Below, piece by piece: positions 8,898 through 16,762 of a DNA stretch of 64,000 nucleotides (positions are counted from its first letter, which is position 1; each line of letters begins with the position of its first letter). A model generated the notes under the pieces. The model had not been told where the DNA came from. It searched no databases and saw only the letters and a list, made by a program, of their open reading frames with translations. The stretch is from Paracidovorax sp031843945. GTDB taxonomy: Bacteria; Pseudomonadota; Gammaproteobacteria; Burkholderiales; Burkholderiaceae_C. The DNA is taken from NCBI RefSeq assembly GCF_031843945.1, contig NZ_JAVTJJ010000006.1:124001-188000 (forward strand). Direction: 5' to 3'. A program made the translations under genes and the position numbers.

Positions 8898-10046
8898 TCA
8901 GCGATGGCGCCGGGCTCGAGCAATGCCAAACATGGCGACAACCGACGTGAGCAGTAGCAGACTCCACTCGGAAAGGGTAGGGATAGCACTGGTCCCACTC
9001 GGAGCCGCAGGCGCAGCTGCGACGTTGATAGTGACGGTCGCCGTCGAGCACGCAGGGGTGGGATTCGTGGTCGAGGCTACAGTACACACGCTATACGAAA
9101 AGGTGTCGGTGCCGGTATAGCCAGCATTCGGCGTGTAGACGATAGTGCCATCTGGGTTGAAAGTAACCGTGCCATTTTGGGAGGCGACTGGTCCTTGCGT
9201 CGGGTTCGCGAGCGGGGCAGTACCAGGAGCTGACGATGTGTCGTTGTCAACCAAATTAATGGTTACTGGCTGTCCAGGCGGAGTTGAGCCGGAGTCATTG
9301 GATGCAGTGACCGTCGGAACCGACGAGTTGGAACAAGGCAAGTTTGCCTGTACAACCCCGGCAGGGTCGGGCTGAAGCGAGATGTCATCCAGGAACAGAT
9401 CGTTGCCGCTGGTCACTATGGAATTGTTCCGAATACTGACTGCATATTGTCGGGTTCCGCATGAATCGGTAGTGAAAGTCCAACTTAAACGAACCCATTG
9501 ACCGGCTTCAGTGATTCCCGCTGTGGTCGTCCTGGGCGACAGGCTCAGGCCGTCGGTGTCGTCGGGCTCACGCACTTCGAATGACAGGTCTGTAGGTCCG
9601 CCGACGATGTAGCGCCATGCCACCATGGTGTAGGTGGTGGACGCTTGAAGCGTTGCGATACGGCGATAGATGGCATTTTGTGTATTGCCTGCGTTCACCA
9701 CCAGAACAGCTCCACCGGGCGCGCCTGCGCCGGTGTGGTCGCGGAGCCCGGCGCTAGGGCCTGTCTGGCCGTTCTGCCACCAACTCCCACCGCCGGTCGC
9801 GATCACCAATGATGGATCCAGGACGGTGTAATGCCCGTCAAGTACCGCCTTCTCGTCGGCGTCACCGTTGGGATTGGCGAATTTGTAATAGCTCACCGTG
9901 CCGCTGGCGGCAAATTGAGGCACATAAGGAGAGGGCTGACGAGTGGCAGTCGCCCCAAACGTCTCAACGAATGGGTCTGCGTGGGTGCTTCCCGCTGCGC
10001 AGAGCAGCAAAACAGAGAGAGCTTGGAAATGGCGGTTGAGTTTCAC
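8898..10046 (-). CDS. Secreted IPTL-CTERM sorting-domain protein
   Basis: The GTG at 10046 is chosen over an upstream ATG because AAGAGAA precedes it and it starts a signal peptide (MKLNRHFQALSVLLLCAAGSTHA). The 382-residue product has a carbohydrate-binding- or jelly-roll-like N-terminal half (VRLSWTFTTDSCG, DLFLDDISLQPD), then a cadherin/Ig-like module with NPDGTIVYTPNAGYTGTDTF. The end is IPTLSEW, a hydrophobic helix (SLLLLTSVVAMFGIA) and a basic tail RARRHR. That tripartite tail matches the IPTL-CTERM class, thought to be processed by an exosortase-type enzyme and linked to surface or matrix display. It is the only large intact gene in the ssrA insertion. Cargo function is unknown. Confidence 0.85.
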   Translation of the reverse strand: MKLNRHFQALSVLLLCAAGSTHADPFVETFGATATRQPSPYVPQFAASGTVSYYKFANPNGDADEKAVLDGHYTVLDPSLVIATGGGSWWQNGQTGPSAGLRDHTGAGAPGGAVLVVNAGNTQNAIYRRIATLQASTTYTMVAWRYIVGGPTDLSFEVREPDDTDGLSLSPRTTTAGITEAGQWVRLSWTFTTDSCGTRQYAVSIRNNSIVTSGNDLFLDDISLQPDPAGVVQANLPCSNSSVPTVTASNDSGSTPPGQPVTINLVDNDTSSAPGTAPLANPTQGPVASQNGTVTFNPDGTIVYTPNAGYTGTDTFSYSVCTVASTTNPTPACSTATVTINVAAAPAAPSGTSAIPTLSEWSLLLLTSVVAMFGIARARRHR

Positions 10047-10282
10047 GTTCTCTTGCAGTGGAATTGAATAGGGTTTGGATGCTATCGATTCGCACTGTGA
10101 GGTACTGTGAGGAAACAATTGAATGACGAATAGTTGCTGTAAGACGGCGCTCTGCCTTGGATTGAGCAGTCCTTTCTGCTCGGACCAGCTTTGCTGCATT
10201 TGGCTGAGTACTCGGTCCGGGCGACTGATGGGTTGGCGTTTGGATTGAGAAGCTGTAAATTTAACCAGTATTCAATACCAGC

Positions 10283-10583
10283 ATGCTCATGGACCCACCG
10301 CTTCTTCTTGCCGCGTTGCGTTGCGCCTTCGTCCCTCCCAACGGAAGCTAAGATCGCGGCCGCAACTCGCTATGCCCATAAATTTGAGCGTGCGTATGGC
10401 TTTCCCAGGGATGTGGCCGCCGCCTTTCGCCTCATCTGCGCACAGGATAGGGCTGACGTCATCTCGACCGCAGAAGCGGGGGCTGTAGATCAGTGGCGAC
10501 GGGCGACCGATAAGACGCGCGAGCTGGTTCTATCCCTGGCCGGTGACGTGGATGAGGCGTATTTCGACGAGCGGCTTGGCTGA
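10283..10583 (+). pseudogene. Degraded small ORF, phage-like
   Basis: ATG at 10283 opens a 22-codon frame (MLMDPPLLLAALRCAFVPP). A second frame from about 10338 runs on as PTEAKIAAATRYAHKFERAY to a stop at 10583. The two look like one gene broken by a frameshift near 10338-10350. Function not recognised. Confidence 0.35.
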
Positions 10584-10830
10584 TGGTCCAGGTGGCCATC
10601 GATGTGCTGGGCGCCTTCGCCGCTTGGCTATCTCAGGCCAGGCCAGGGCGGAGTCGTGGCGCCGGTGGGCTTGCATCTTCTGCATCCTAGGTCAGCCCTT
10701 CTGGTTCTATCCCGCATGGAAGGCGCAGCAGTGGTGCATATTCGCGGTGTGCGTGCTGTAGGCAGTTGCGTGGCTCAAGGGCCTGCCTGACCTGGGGCTT
10801 CTACATCTGGGACGAGCACGTCAGCATCGG
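10583..10830 (+). pseudogene. Broken phage-type small membrane protein
   Basis: The plus strand encodes ACIFCILGQPFWFYPAWKAQ and QWCIFAVCVL, then TAG at 10759-10761, then AVAWLKGL in the same frame. The GQPFWFY...AxQW pattern is one I associate with small membrane proteins of prophage lysis regions. The in-frame stop and a mismatch with the upstream ATG frame (MVQVAIDVLGAFAAWLSQ from 10583) point to a dead gene. Confidence 0.45.
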
Positions 10831-11042
10831 CACCACACCGATTTCGCCCACGCGCGATGATGCCGAAACCTTGGCGTAGCGCCTGCTTGCATTGCATGCT
10901 CAGTTTTTCGGACTGTACGAAATCGAATAGCGTCGAGACATGCCCAACACGCAATCGGTGTCTGGCAGTGTTTGGCGAGGCTTTCAGAATCGCACCGATT
11001 TCGCACTGATTGGCGCTCGAACCGCGCCCGCTCAGGGTCGAA

Positions 11043-11072
11043 CGCGGGTTCAAGTGCCGCTAGCGCCACCAC
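11043..11072 (+). other. Right attachment site (attR), diverged copy of ssrA 3' end
   Basis: CGCGGGTTCAAGTGCCGCTA and the following GCGCCACCAC match the ssrA end at 26 of 30 positions. The T-loop GGTTCAA core is kept. Four substitutions suggest an old event or a foreign att sequence. Confidence 0.65.
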
Positions 11073-11077
11073 CTAGT

Positions 11078-11112
11078 AAAAGACGCCTACCAACTTGGTA
11101 GGCGTCTTTTTT
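11078..11112. terminator. Bidirectional terminator outside attR
   Basis: AAAAGACGCCTACCAA and TTGGTAGGCGTCTTTT form a near-perfect palindrome with a T-run on both strands. It probably was the original ssrA terminator before the insertion, and on the minus strand it ends the lipoprotein gene at 11140. Confidence 0.85.
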
Positions 11113-11139
11113 ATTTGGGCTGTCAGAACCGATCAACGG

Positions 11140-11592
11140 TTACTGCGCCACACGAACAGCCTGCCGTGCCAGCAGTTTCCACTTCGCGCTTTGCTTTTGC
11201 CAGACGCCCAGGATCTTGATCTGCACCTTGCCGGGTTTGCCCGAGTCGTTGGTGTCGGCCGTCAGGGTGTGGCGCACGATGGCGACGTTGTCGACCACTT
11301 TGATGGTCTGGTCTGTGATGACTACGGTGACGAAGTCGGAGCGGCCTGCGACCAAGTCGGCGATGAAGCTGTCTTTGGTGTCCACGCGGCCGCCCGAGTG
11401 GCCGTAGCTCAGGTCGCTGGCCACCAACTCACCCAGGGCTGCAGGCGTGGGGTCGATCATCGCGATGCGCAGTCGCTCTGCGGCGGTGGCGACTTCCGAC
11501 TCGGACGAGGCGCTCGTTTGTGGCGCTGTCGAGCAAGCGGACAAAGCTGCAATGCAAACGGCTGCGACGATGAGTGATTTGAACTTGAACAT
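11140..11592 (-). CDS. NTF2-like (SnoaL/DUF4440-type) lipoprotein
   Basis: 150 residues starting MFKFKSLIVAAVCIAALSAC, a lipoprotein signal with lipobox LSAC at Cys20. The mature part is a cone-shaped NTF2-like fold by pattern: helix AAERLRIAMIDPTPAALGELV, then SYGHSGGRVDTKDSFIADL and VVITDQTIKVVDNVAIVRHT. Such proteins are often annotated as nuclear transport factor 2 family with unknown ligand. It shares no obvious operon with kdgD, because a hairpin lies between them. Confidence 0.75.
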   Translation of the reverse strand: MFKFKSLIVAAVCIAALSACSTAPQTSASSESEVATAAERLRIAMIDPTPAALGELVASDLSYGHSGGRVDTKDSFIADLVAGRSDFVTVVITDQTIKVVDNVAIVRHTLTADTNDSGKPGKVQIKILGVWQKQSAKWKLLARQAVRVAQ

Positions 11593-11678
11593 GGTTGCTG
11601 TCTCCTGGTGTGTGTTTTCTATTGGAAATGCAAAACGCGCCCGTGCGCGCGTCTCTCGGTTTCATGATTTGCACGGAC

Positions 11679-11703
11679 AACCGGCCCGATAAACGGGCCG
11701 GTT
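11679..11703 (-). terminator. Hairpin downstream of kdgD
   Basis: AACCGGCCCG and CGGGCCGGTT form a ten-bp GC-rich stem with a five-base loop. It lies 22 bp past the kdgD stop. The U-tract is poor, so termination strength is uncertain. Confidence 0.5.
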
Positions 11704-11725
11704 GCATGACTGGGGGCTGTGGGCC

Positions 11726-12637
11726 TTATTGAGGGCCGAGCTTGTCGATCAGAGCCTTCAGCTCTTCCACTTCGGAAGGCTTCAGGTCAGACAGGGGTGC
11801 ACGCACGGGGCCTGCATCGTGGCCGACGATCTTGGCGCCGGCCTTGATGATGCTGACGCCGTAGCCTTCGACGCGGTTGCGGATTTCCAGATAGGGCATG
11901 AAGAACTCCTTGAGCAGCTTGTGCTGCGTAGGCAGGTCGTCGGCAGCCACCGCCTTGTAGAAGTCCATCGCGGTCTTCGGGATGAAGTTGAACACGGCCG
12001 ACGAGTACACCGGCGTGCCCAGTGCCTTGTAGGCGGCTGCATAGACCTCTGCCGTGGGCAGGCCGCCCAGGTAGGAGAAGCGGTCGCCCATCTTCATGAA
12101 GATGGAGGACATGGTTTCGATGTTGCCCACGCCGTCCTTGAAGCCGATCAGATTCGGGCAGCGCTCGGCCAGAATGGCCAGCGAGTTGGGCGTTAGCTTG
12201 GTGCGGTCACGGTTGTAAACGATGACGCCGAACTTCACGCTGTTGCACACCTGTGCCACGTGTTCGATCAGGCCTTCCTGGCCGGCTTCGGTCAGGTAGT
12301 GCGGCAGCAGCAGAATGCCGTGGGCGCCCAGGCGCTCGGCTTCCTGTGCATGGGCGATGGCGGTGCGGGTAGGGCCGCCGGCGCCGGCAATGATGGGCAC
12401 CTTGCCGCGGCAGGTGTCGACAGCGGTCTTGACGACCTGGCGGTACTCGTCGCCAGCCAGGGAGAAATATTCACCCGTTCCGCCTGCAGCAAACAACGCA
12501 CTCGCGCCATACGGAGCCAGCCATTCCAGGCGCGCGGCGTACGACTTCGCATTGAATTCGCCTTGCGCGTCGAAGTCGGTGACTGGGAAGGACAGCAGGC
12601 CGGAGCCCATGATGGTCTTGAGTTCTTGAGGTTGCAT
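11726..12637 (-). CDS. kdgD: 5-dehydro-4-deoxyglucarate dehydratase
   Basis: DHDPS-family class I aldolase-type enzyme that dehydrates and decarboxylates 5-keto-4-deoxyglucarate to 2-oxoglutarate semialdehyde in aldarate breakdown. From the ATG at 12637 it has 303 residues, the usual length. Family signs are GSGLLSFPVTDFD, AAGGTGEYFSL, the tyrosine Y141 in IVYNRD, and the Schiff-base lysine K167 in LIGFKDGVGN. Related dihydrodipicolinate synthases are shorter and lack the GSGLLSFPVTDFD start. It follows a Bug receptor gene with a 92-bp gap and shares its promoter region. Confidence 0.9.
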   Translation of the reverse strand: MQPQELKTIMGSGLLSFPVTDFDAQGEFNAKSYAARLEWLAPYGASALFAAGGTGEYFSLAGDEYRQVVKTAVDTCRGKVPIIAGAGGPTRTAIAHAQEAERLGAHGILLLPHYLTEAGQEGLIEHVAQVCNSVKFGVIVYNRDRTKLTPNSLAILAERCPNLIGFKDGVGNIETMSSIFMKMGDRFSYLGGLPTAEVYAAAYKALGTPVYSSAVFNFIPKTAMDFYKAVAADDLPTQHKLLKEFFMPYLEIRNRVEGYGVSIIKAGAKIVGHDAGPVRAPLSDLKPSEVEELKALIDKLGPQ

Positions 12638-12729
12638 GACTGCGCTCTGTAGTGGGTAAAGACGAGAAAAACGGAAAGGGTAGAAGCAAAGGGGTGGAAT
12701 GAGCGGCCCTCGTTCGGGCCGCGCACTCA

Positions 12730-13701
12730 TCAATCCAGGCGGATGTTGCCTGCCTGAACCACGCTGGCCCAGCGTGCGCGTTCCTTCGCGAAGAACTGGT
12801 CTTGCTCGGCAGGCGTCATGGTGACGACTTCGGCGCCCTGGCCGGCCAGGCGCGAGCGGATCTCAGCCGCGCGGATCACGGTGATCAGCGCCTTGTTCAG
12901 TTGCTGAATCACCGCTTCAGGCGTGCCCTTGGGGGCCAGAATGCCTTGCCAAGTGCCCGAATCGAAACCGGTGATGCCTTGCTCGGCGATGGTGGGCACG
13001 TCGCCGATCAGCGGCATGCGGGTGGACTTGGACACGCCCAGAATCTTCAGCTTGCCGCTTTGCACGTGGGGCAGGGTGGCGAGCATGCCGTTCATCAGGA
13101 TCTGGGTCTGGCCAGCGACGGTGTCTTGGATCGCGCTGACGCCGCCCTTGTATGGCACGTATTGCCACTTGGCGCCGCTGGCACGCTCCAGTGCCACGCC
13201 GGCCAAATGGGGGGCGCTGCCGGTGGCCGTGACGGCGAAGTTCAGGTCTTCCGTCTTGGACAGGGCGATCAGTTCCTTCAGGTTGTTGGCCTTGACCGAA
13301 GGATGCACCACCAGCAGGTGAGGCGAGTAGGCCAGCATGGTCACGCCACGCAGGTCGGTGGAAGGATTGAACTGCAGCTTGGTGTAGACCGATGGGCTGA
13401 TTGCCAACGCGCCCACGTCGCACAGCAGCAGGCTGTAGCCATCAGGCTGGGCCTTGGATACGAAGTCCGCGCCCAGGTTGCCGTTGGCACCCGGCTTGTT
13501 TTCGACGATGACAGGCTGCTTGAGCAGATCGGACAGCGGCTGGCTGATGGAGCGCGCAATGATGTCCGAGCTGCCGCCTGGTGGGTAGGGCACGATCAGG
13601 CGGATCGGCTTGCTGGGCCAGGCAGCTGGTTGTGCGATGGCGGCGGTGCCGCACAGCAATGCAGCGGAGCCCAGCAGGGCCAGACGGCGATTCAAAGTCA
13701 T
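12730..13701 (-). CDS. Bug-family tripartite tricarboxylate transporter substrate-binding protein
   Basis: Periplasmic receptor of 323 residues. The ATG at 13701 follows GGAGA and gives a signal peptide (MTLNRRLALLGSAALLCGTAAIA). The TctC/Bug pattern is complete: WPSKPIRLIVPYPPGGSSD, VIVENKPGANGNLGADFV, QPDGYSLLL, FAVTATGSAPHLAG and YVPYKGGVSAIQDTVAGQ. The ligand is unknown; being upstream of kdgD it may bind an aldarate or related acid. No TctA/TctB membrane partners are in the window. The operator-like sequence at 13720-13739 sits just upstream. Confidence 0.92.
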   Translation of the reverse strand: MTLNRRLALLGSAALLCGTAAIAQPAAWPSKPIRLIVPYPPGGSSDIIARSISQPLSDLLKQPVIVENKPGANGNLGADFVSKAQPDGYSLLLCDVGALAISPSVYTKLQFNPSTDLRGVTMLAYSPHLLVVHPSVKANNLKELIALSKTEDLNFAVTATGSAPHLAGVALERASGAKWQYVPYKGGVSAIQDTVAGQTQILMNGMLATLPHVQSGKLKILGVSKSTRMPLIGDVPTIAEQGITGFDSGTWQGILAPKGTPEAVIQQLNKALITVIRAAEIRSRLAGQGAEVVTMTPAEQDQFFAKERARWASVVQAGNIRLD

Positions 13702-13719
13702 TGATGTCTCCTGAATTAA

Positions 13720-13739
13720 GTTGTAGGTCATCATACAAC
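13720..13739 (-). promoter_or_regulatory. Candidate GntR operator in front of Bug-kdgD
   Basis: On the minus strand GTTGTATGATGACCTACAAC, with inverted ends GTTGTA/TACAAC. It matches 15 of 20 positions of the sequence in front of gntR/udh, and most differences are transitions. It lies 18 bp upstream of the receptor ATG, where a repressor would block transcription. Confidence 0.55.
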
Positions 13740-13837
13740 TAAAGATCAGGCAGCAACAAGTGAGTGAAATCCCGTAGAAGTGCGGTGAGAAAGGCTGCAC
13801 GTGCCAGCCAGGATTGCTCGGCATCCTGGCTCGGATT

Positions 13838-13895
13838 GCTATTTAAAGAATAGCTGTAAGCGCTTTATGGACGGGCGCTAGAGGCCATTTTGACC
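13838..13895 (+). repeat. Dispersed two-hairpin repeat, copy 2
   Basis: Forward orientation, from GCTATTTAAAGAATAGC to CTAGAGGCCATTTTGACC. The second stem is weakened (AAGCGCTTTATGGACGGGCGCT). Confidence 0.8.
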
Positions 13896-14027
13896 AAAAA
13901 TTTGGTGATGCGGTGCCCGCATGGTGGGCTTGCCATGCGACACGTCCTGACGGCATCTCTATAACTGTTTGAGGTCTTGAAGAACTAGCGGTGCCGGCAG
14001 GCCGTGCGGCAATCCGTGCCTCCAACC

Positions 14028-14810
14028 TCAGCTTGCCTTAGCGGCTTCCTGTGCCAGCCGCAAGCGCTCGCGGCTATTGGTCAGATGGATGCGCATCGCG
14101 GCACGGGCCGATTCCGGGTCTTGCCGGGAAATGGCCATGTAGATCTCTTCATGCTCGCGATTGACCCGGTGCAGGTAAGCGTCACCGGGCGGTGCGTTGC
14201 GAATGGCCGAAATGCGCGTACGCGGAATCAGCGTGGTGCCCAGGTGATTCATGATGTCGGCGAAATAGGGATTGCCCGTTGCCTGCGCAATCTGCAGATG
14301 AAAGCGGAAGTCGTGCGTAACGGCATCTCCGCCCTCGGCCATGCTGCGCGCGAAGTCATCCAGCGCGCTACGCATGACAGCCAACTGCTCGTCCGTGCGA
14401 CGCTGGGCCGCCAAGCCGGCGGATTCGGTTTCCAGGCTGATGCGCAGTTCCAGCACCGCCAGTACGTCGACAGATGCGGCCAACTCGGACGGATCCAGCC
14501 GGAAGACGCCCCCGGCACGCGGTGGCAGCACAAAGGTGCCGATGCCGTGGCGGGTTTCCACCAAACCAGCGGCCTGCATTTTCGACAGCGCCTCCCGGAC
14601 GACGGTGCGGCTCACGTCGTGCACGCGCATCAACTCCGATTCGGTGGGCAGCTTGTCGCCGGGGTTCAGCGCATGGTCGCGAATCTGCCCACAGAAGTCT
14701 TCTACCAGCACGTTTGCCAGCCCGCGAATGCGGCGCGGCGGAGGTGCCAGAGGCACTGCCGCGACAGCTTCTTGTGGGTATGCGGGTAATCCCTTTGGCA
14801 ACGTGCTCAT
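14028..14810 (-). CDS. GntR-family (FadR/FCD) transcriptional regulator
   Basis: 260 residues. A winged-helix DNA-binding domain (about 28-95) contains LPTESELMRVHDVSRTVVRE and LVETRHGIGTFVLPP. An all-helical FCD ligand domain follows, with the usual His/Asp metal-site pattern (HDFRFHLQIAQATGNPYF, REHEEIYMAI). Proteins of this type often sense sugar acids such as glucuronate or galactonate. It is divergent from udh and next to kdgD, so it probably controls both units; the paired 20-bp operator-like sequences support this. The ATG at 14810 has only a weak ribosome-binding site. Confidence 0.9.
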   Translation of the reverse strand: MSTLPKGLPAYPQEAVAAVPLAPPPRRIRGLANVLVEDFCGQIRDHALNPGDKLPTESELMRVHDVSRTVVREALSKMQAAGLVETRHGIGTFVLPPRAGGVFRLDPSELAASVDVLAVLELRISLETESAGLAAQRRTDEQLAVMRSALDDFARSMAEGGDAVTHDFRFHLQIAQATGNPYFADIMNHLGTTLIPRTRISAIRNAPPGDAYLHRVNREHEEIYMAISRQDPESARAAMRIHLTNSRERLRLAQEAAKAS

Positions 14811-14833
14811 GGTCTGATGATAATCCCCCTTAC

Positions 14834-14853
14834 GTTGTACGACAACATATAAC
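14834..14853 (+). promoter_or_regulatory. Candidate GntR operator in the gntR/udh divergent region
   Basis: GTTGTACGACAACATATAAC, containing the perfect dyad GTTGT-ACG-ACAAC. It is 21 bp from the udh ATG and 24 bp from the gntR ATG, so one bound repressor could act on both. It resembles the 13720-13739 sequence. Confidence 0.55.
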
Positions 14854-14873
14854 AAATTGTCCAAAGCTGCTTC

Positions 14874-15695
14874 ATGAGTCAAAAAAACCGAGTTCATCGT
14901 CTTCTTCTGACCGGCGCCGCAGGAGGTCTGGGCCAAGTGCTGCGCGAGCGCCTGGGCGCCTTCGCGGACATTGTTCGCCTCTCCGATATCTCGCCGCTCC
15001 AGCCTGCCAGCGGCGCAAGCCAGGCGACTGAAGAAATCGTGGCCTGCGACCTGGCCGACAAGGCGGCCGTCGATGCACTGGTGGCCGGCTGCGACGCGAT
15101 CGTTCACCTGGGTGGCGTGTCCGTCGAGCGGCCTTTCGAGCAGATTCTCGAAGCCAACATCAAGGGCGTGTTCCACATTTATGAGGCTGCGCGCCGCCAC
15201 AACGTGCGCCGCGTGGTGTTCGCCAGCTCCAATCATGTGATCGGTTTCTACAAGCAGACCGAGCGCATCGACGCGCATTCACCCAAGCGGCCCGACGGCT
15301 ATTACGGCCTGTCCAAGGCGTTCGGCGAAGACATGGCCAGCTTCTATTTCGACCGCTACGGGATCGAAACCGTGAGCCTGCGCATCGGCTCATCATTCCC
15401 TGCGCCGCGCGACCGCCGCATGTTGAGCACCTGGCTCAGCTACGACGACCTGACGCAGTTAGTGGACAAGGCGCTTTTCACGCCGAACGTGGGCCACACC
15501 GTGGTGTTCGGCGCGTCCGACAACCGCGACAAGTGGTGGGACAACAAAGAAGCCGCGCACCTGGGCTATCAGCCCAAAGACAGCTCCGAGCGCTTCCGCG
15601 CTGAGGTCGAAGCCCAGCCCGCACCGGCAGCCGACGACCCGGGCGCCGTCTACCAGGGCGGAGCCTTCACCGCCCAAGGCCCGTTCGAAAGTTGA
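14874..15695 (+). CDS. udh: Uronate dehydrogenase (NAD-dependent SDR epimerase family)
   Basis: Oxidises D-glucuronate or D-galacturonate to the aldarolactone. The 273-residue protein has the Rossmann motif LLTGAAGGLGQ, DLAD and the Y144-x3-K148 catalytic pair in YYGLSKAFGED. Segments HLGGVSVERPFEQILEANI, VVFASSNHVIGFY, SLRIGSSFP, RRMLSTWLSYDD and the late tryptophan motif KWWDNK match my memory of characterised Udh proteins from Pseudomonas syringae and Agrobacterium. Its linkage to lactonases and kdgD fits the oxidative uronate pathway. General NAD-dependent epimerase is the fallback name. Confidence 0.87.
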   Translation: MSQKNRVHRLLLTGAAGGLGQVLRERLGAFADIVRLSDISPLQPASGASQATEEIVACDLADKAAVDALVAGCDAIVHLGGVSVERPFEQILEANIKGVFHIYEAARRHNVRRVVFASSNHVIGFYKQTERIDAHSPKRPDGYYGLSKAFGEDMASFYFDRYGIETVSLRIGSSFPAPRDRRMLSTWLSYDDLTQLVDKALFTPNVGHTVVFGASDNRDKWWDNKEAAHLGYQPKDSSERFRAEVEAQPAPAADDPGAVYQGGAFTAQGPFES

Positions 15696-15703
15696 GGTCT
15701 GCC

Positions 15704-16654
15704 ATGGCCCATGCCACTGCCGCCCACGACGCGGAACTGGTGCTGGATGCGCGTTGCGCCACGGGTGAAAGCCCGGTCTGGCGCGCGCACGACCAATCTC
15801 TTTACTGGGCCGACATTCCCGCGGGCGTTCTGCACCGCTGGTCGATGGCCCAGCAGCCGCCGGTGCATCAGCAATGGCGTGCACCCGAAATGCTGGCCTG
15901 CATGGCAGCTGTCGAAGGTGGCGCGCCGGGCCAGTGGATCGCCGGCCTCGAAAGCGGCGTTTTCCTGTTGGATGTGCCGCTGGATGGCGCAGTCGACCAA
16001 CTCGCCGCGCGCTCTTTGGCCGCCGCGCCCCACGCACGTTCCGGCATGCGCTTCAACGACGGCCGCTGCGACCGCCAGGGCCGCTTCATCGCCGGCACCA
16101 TGCTGCAAGACATGGGCGCCGCTGCCCGGGTGGGCCGCGTGTACCGCTACGGTGAGCAAGAGGCCGCATCGGGCCGGTTGACCGACCTGGAACTGGGCGA
16201 GCTGATCGTGCCCAACGGCATCGCGTTCAGCCCTGACGGCCGCACGATGTATCTGTCCGACTCGCACCCGCAGGTGCAGGCCATCTGGGCCTTTGACTAC
16301 GACACCGACACCGGCACGCCCCACAACCGGCGCCTGTTTGCCGACATGACCGATCTGCCGGGCCGCCCCGACGGCGCCGCGGTGGACGTCGACGGCGGCT
16401 ACTGGATCTGCGGCAACGACGCTGGCCTGGTGCACCGCTTCACGCCCGACGGCCGGCTGGACCGGTCGCTGGCCGTGCCGGTGAAAAAGCCCGCGATGTG
16501 CGCCTTTGGTGGCCCGGCCATGGACACGCTCTACGTCACGTCGATCCGCCTCGCTGGCGTCGATCTGTCCGACCAGCCGCTGGCTGGCGGCGTGTTCGCG
16601 CTGCGTCCTGGTGTGCAAGGTGTGCCTGAGCCCGGTTTTCGATTCGCTGCCTGA
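15704..16654 (+). CDS. Cytoplasmic SMP-30/gluconolactonase-family lactonase
   Basis: Six-bladed beta-propeller, 316 residues, no signal peptide. Metal and catalytic positions are visible: the glutamate in CATGESPVW, asparagine in GMRFNDGRCD, asparagine in VPNGIAFSPDG, and aspartate in GRPDGAAVDVDGGYW. It likely opens the aldarolactone made by the preceding udh. ATG 15704 is chosen because TTGAGG lies 7 bp upstream; a TTG at 15692 overlapping the udh stop is less likely. The 8-bp gap indicates an operon with udh. Confidence 0.87.
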   Translation: MAHATAAHDAELVLDARCATGESPVWRAHDQSLYWADIPAGVLHRWSMAQQPPVHQQWRAPEMLACMAAVEGGAPGQWIAGLESGVFLLDVPLDGAVDQLAARSLAAAPHARSGMRFNDGRCDRQGRFIAGTMLQDMGAAARVGRVYRYGEQEAASGRLTDLELGELIVPNGIAFSPDGRTMYLSDSHPQVQAIWAFDYDTDTGTPHNRRLFADMTDLPGRPDGAAVDVDGGYWICGNDAGLVHRFTPDGRLDRSLAVPVKKPAMCAFGGPAMDTLYVTSIRLAGVDLSDQPLAGGVFALRPGVQGVPEPGFRFAA

Positions 16655-16762
16655 ACGAATTCACGCGCGCGACCCATCGATTTCCTTTTCTCTTTTTCTC
16701 GTTCCCCCGGCTTTTTCTTGCGACCGTCCTTCATTCAAAACCACACCACAGAGGCAGACAAC

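Larger units (their letters stand above)
7564..11072. mobile_element. Decayed prophage-like insertion at ssrA
   Basis: About 3.5 kb lies between the ssrA 3' end and a diverged copy of that end. It contains a DUF3606 gene, a frameshifted DNA/RNA endonuclease, small fragments resembling phage lysis-region proteins, and an intact secreted protein gene. No integrase, replication or structural gene is visible. A strong bidirectional terminator stands immediately outside the right boundary. The boundaries are inferred from the 30-bp att-like repeats. Confidence 0.65.
13702..14027. other. Intergenic control region between Bug-kdgD and gntR
   Basis: Contains the operator candidate (13720-13739), a hairpin AGCCAGGAT/ATCCTGGCT at 13806-13831 and copy 2 of the dispersed repeat (13838-13895). 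No gene seen. Confidence 0.6.
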
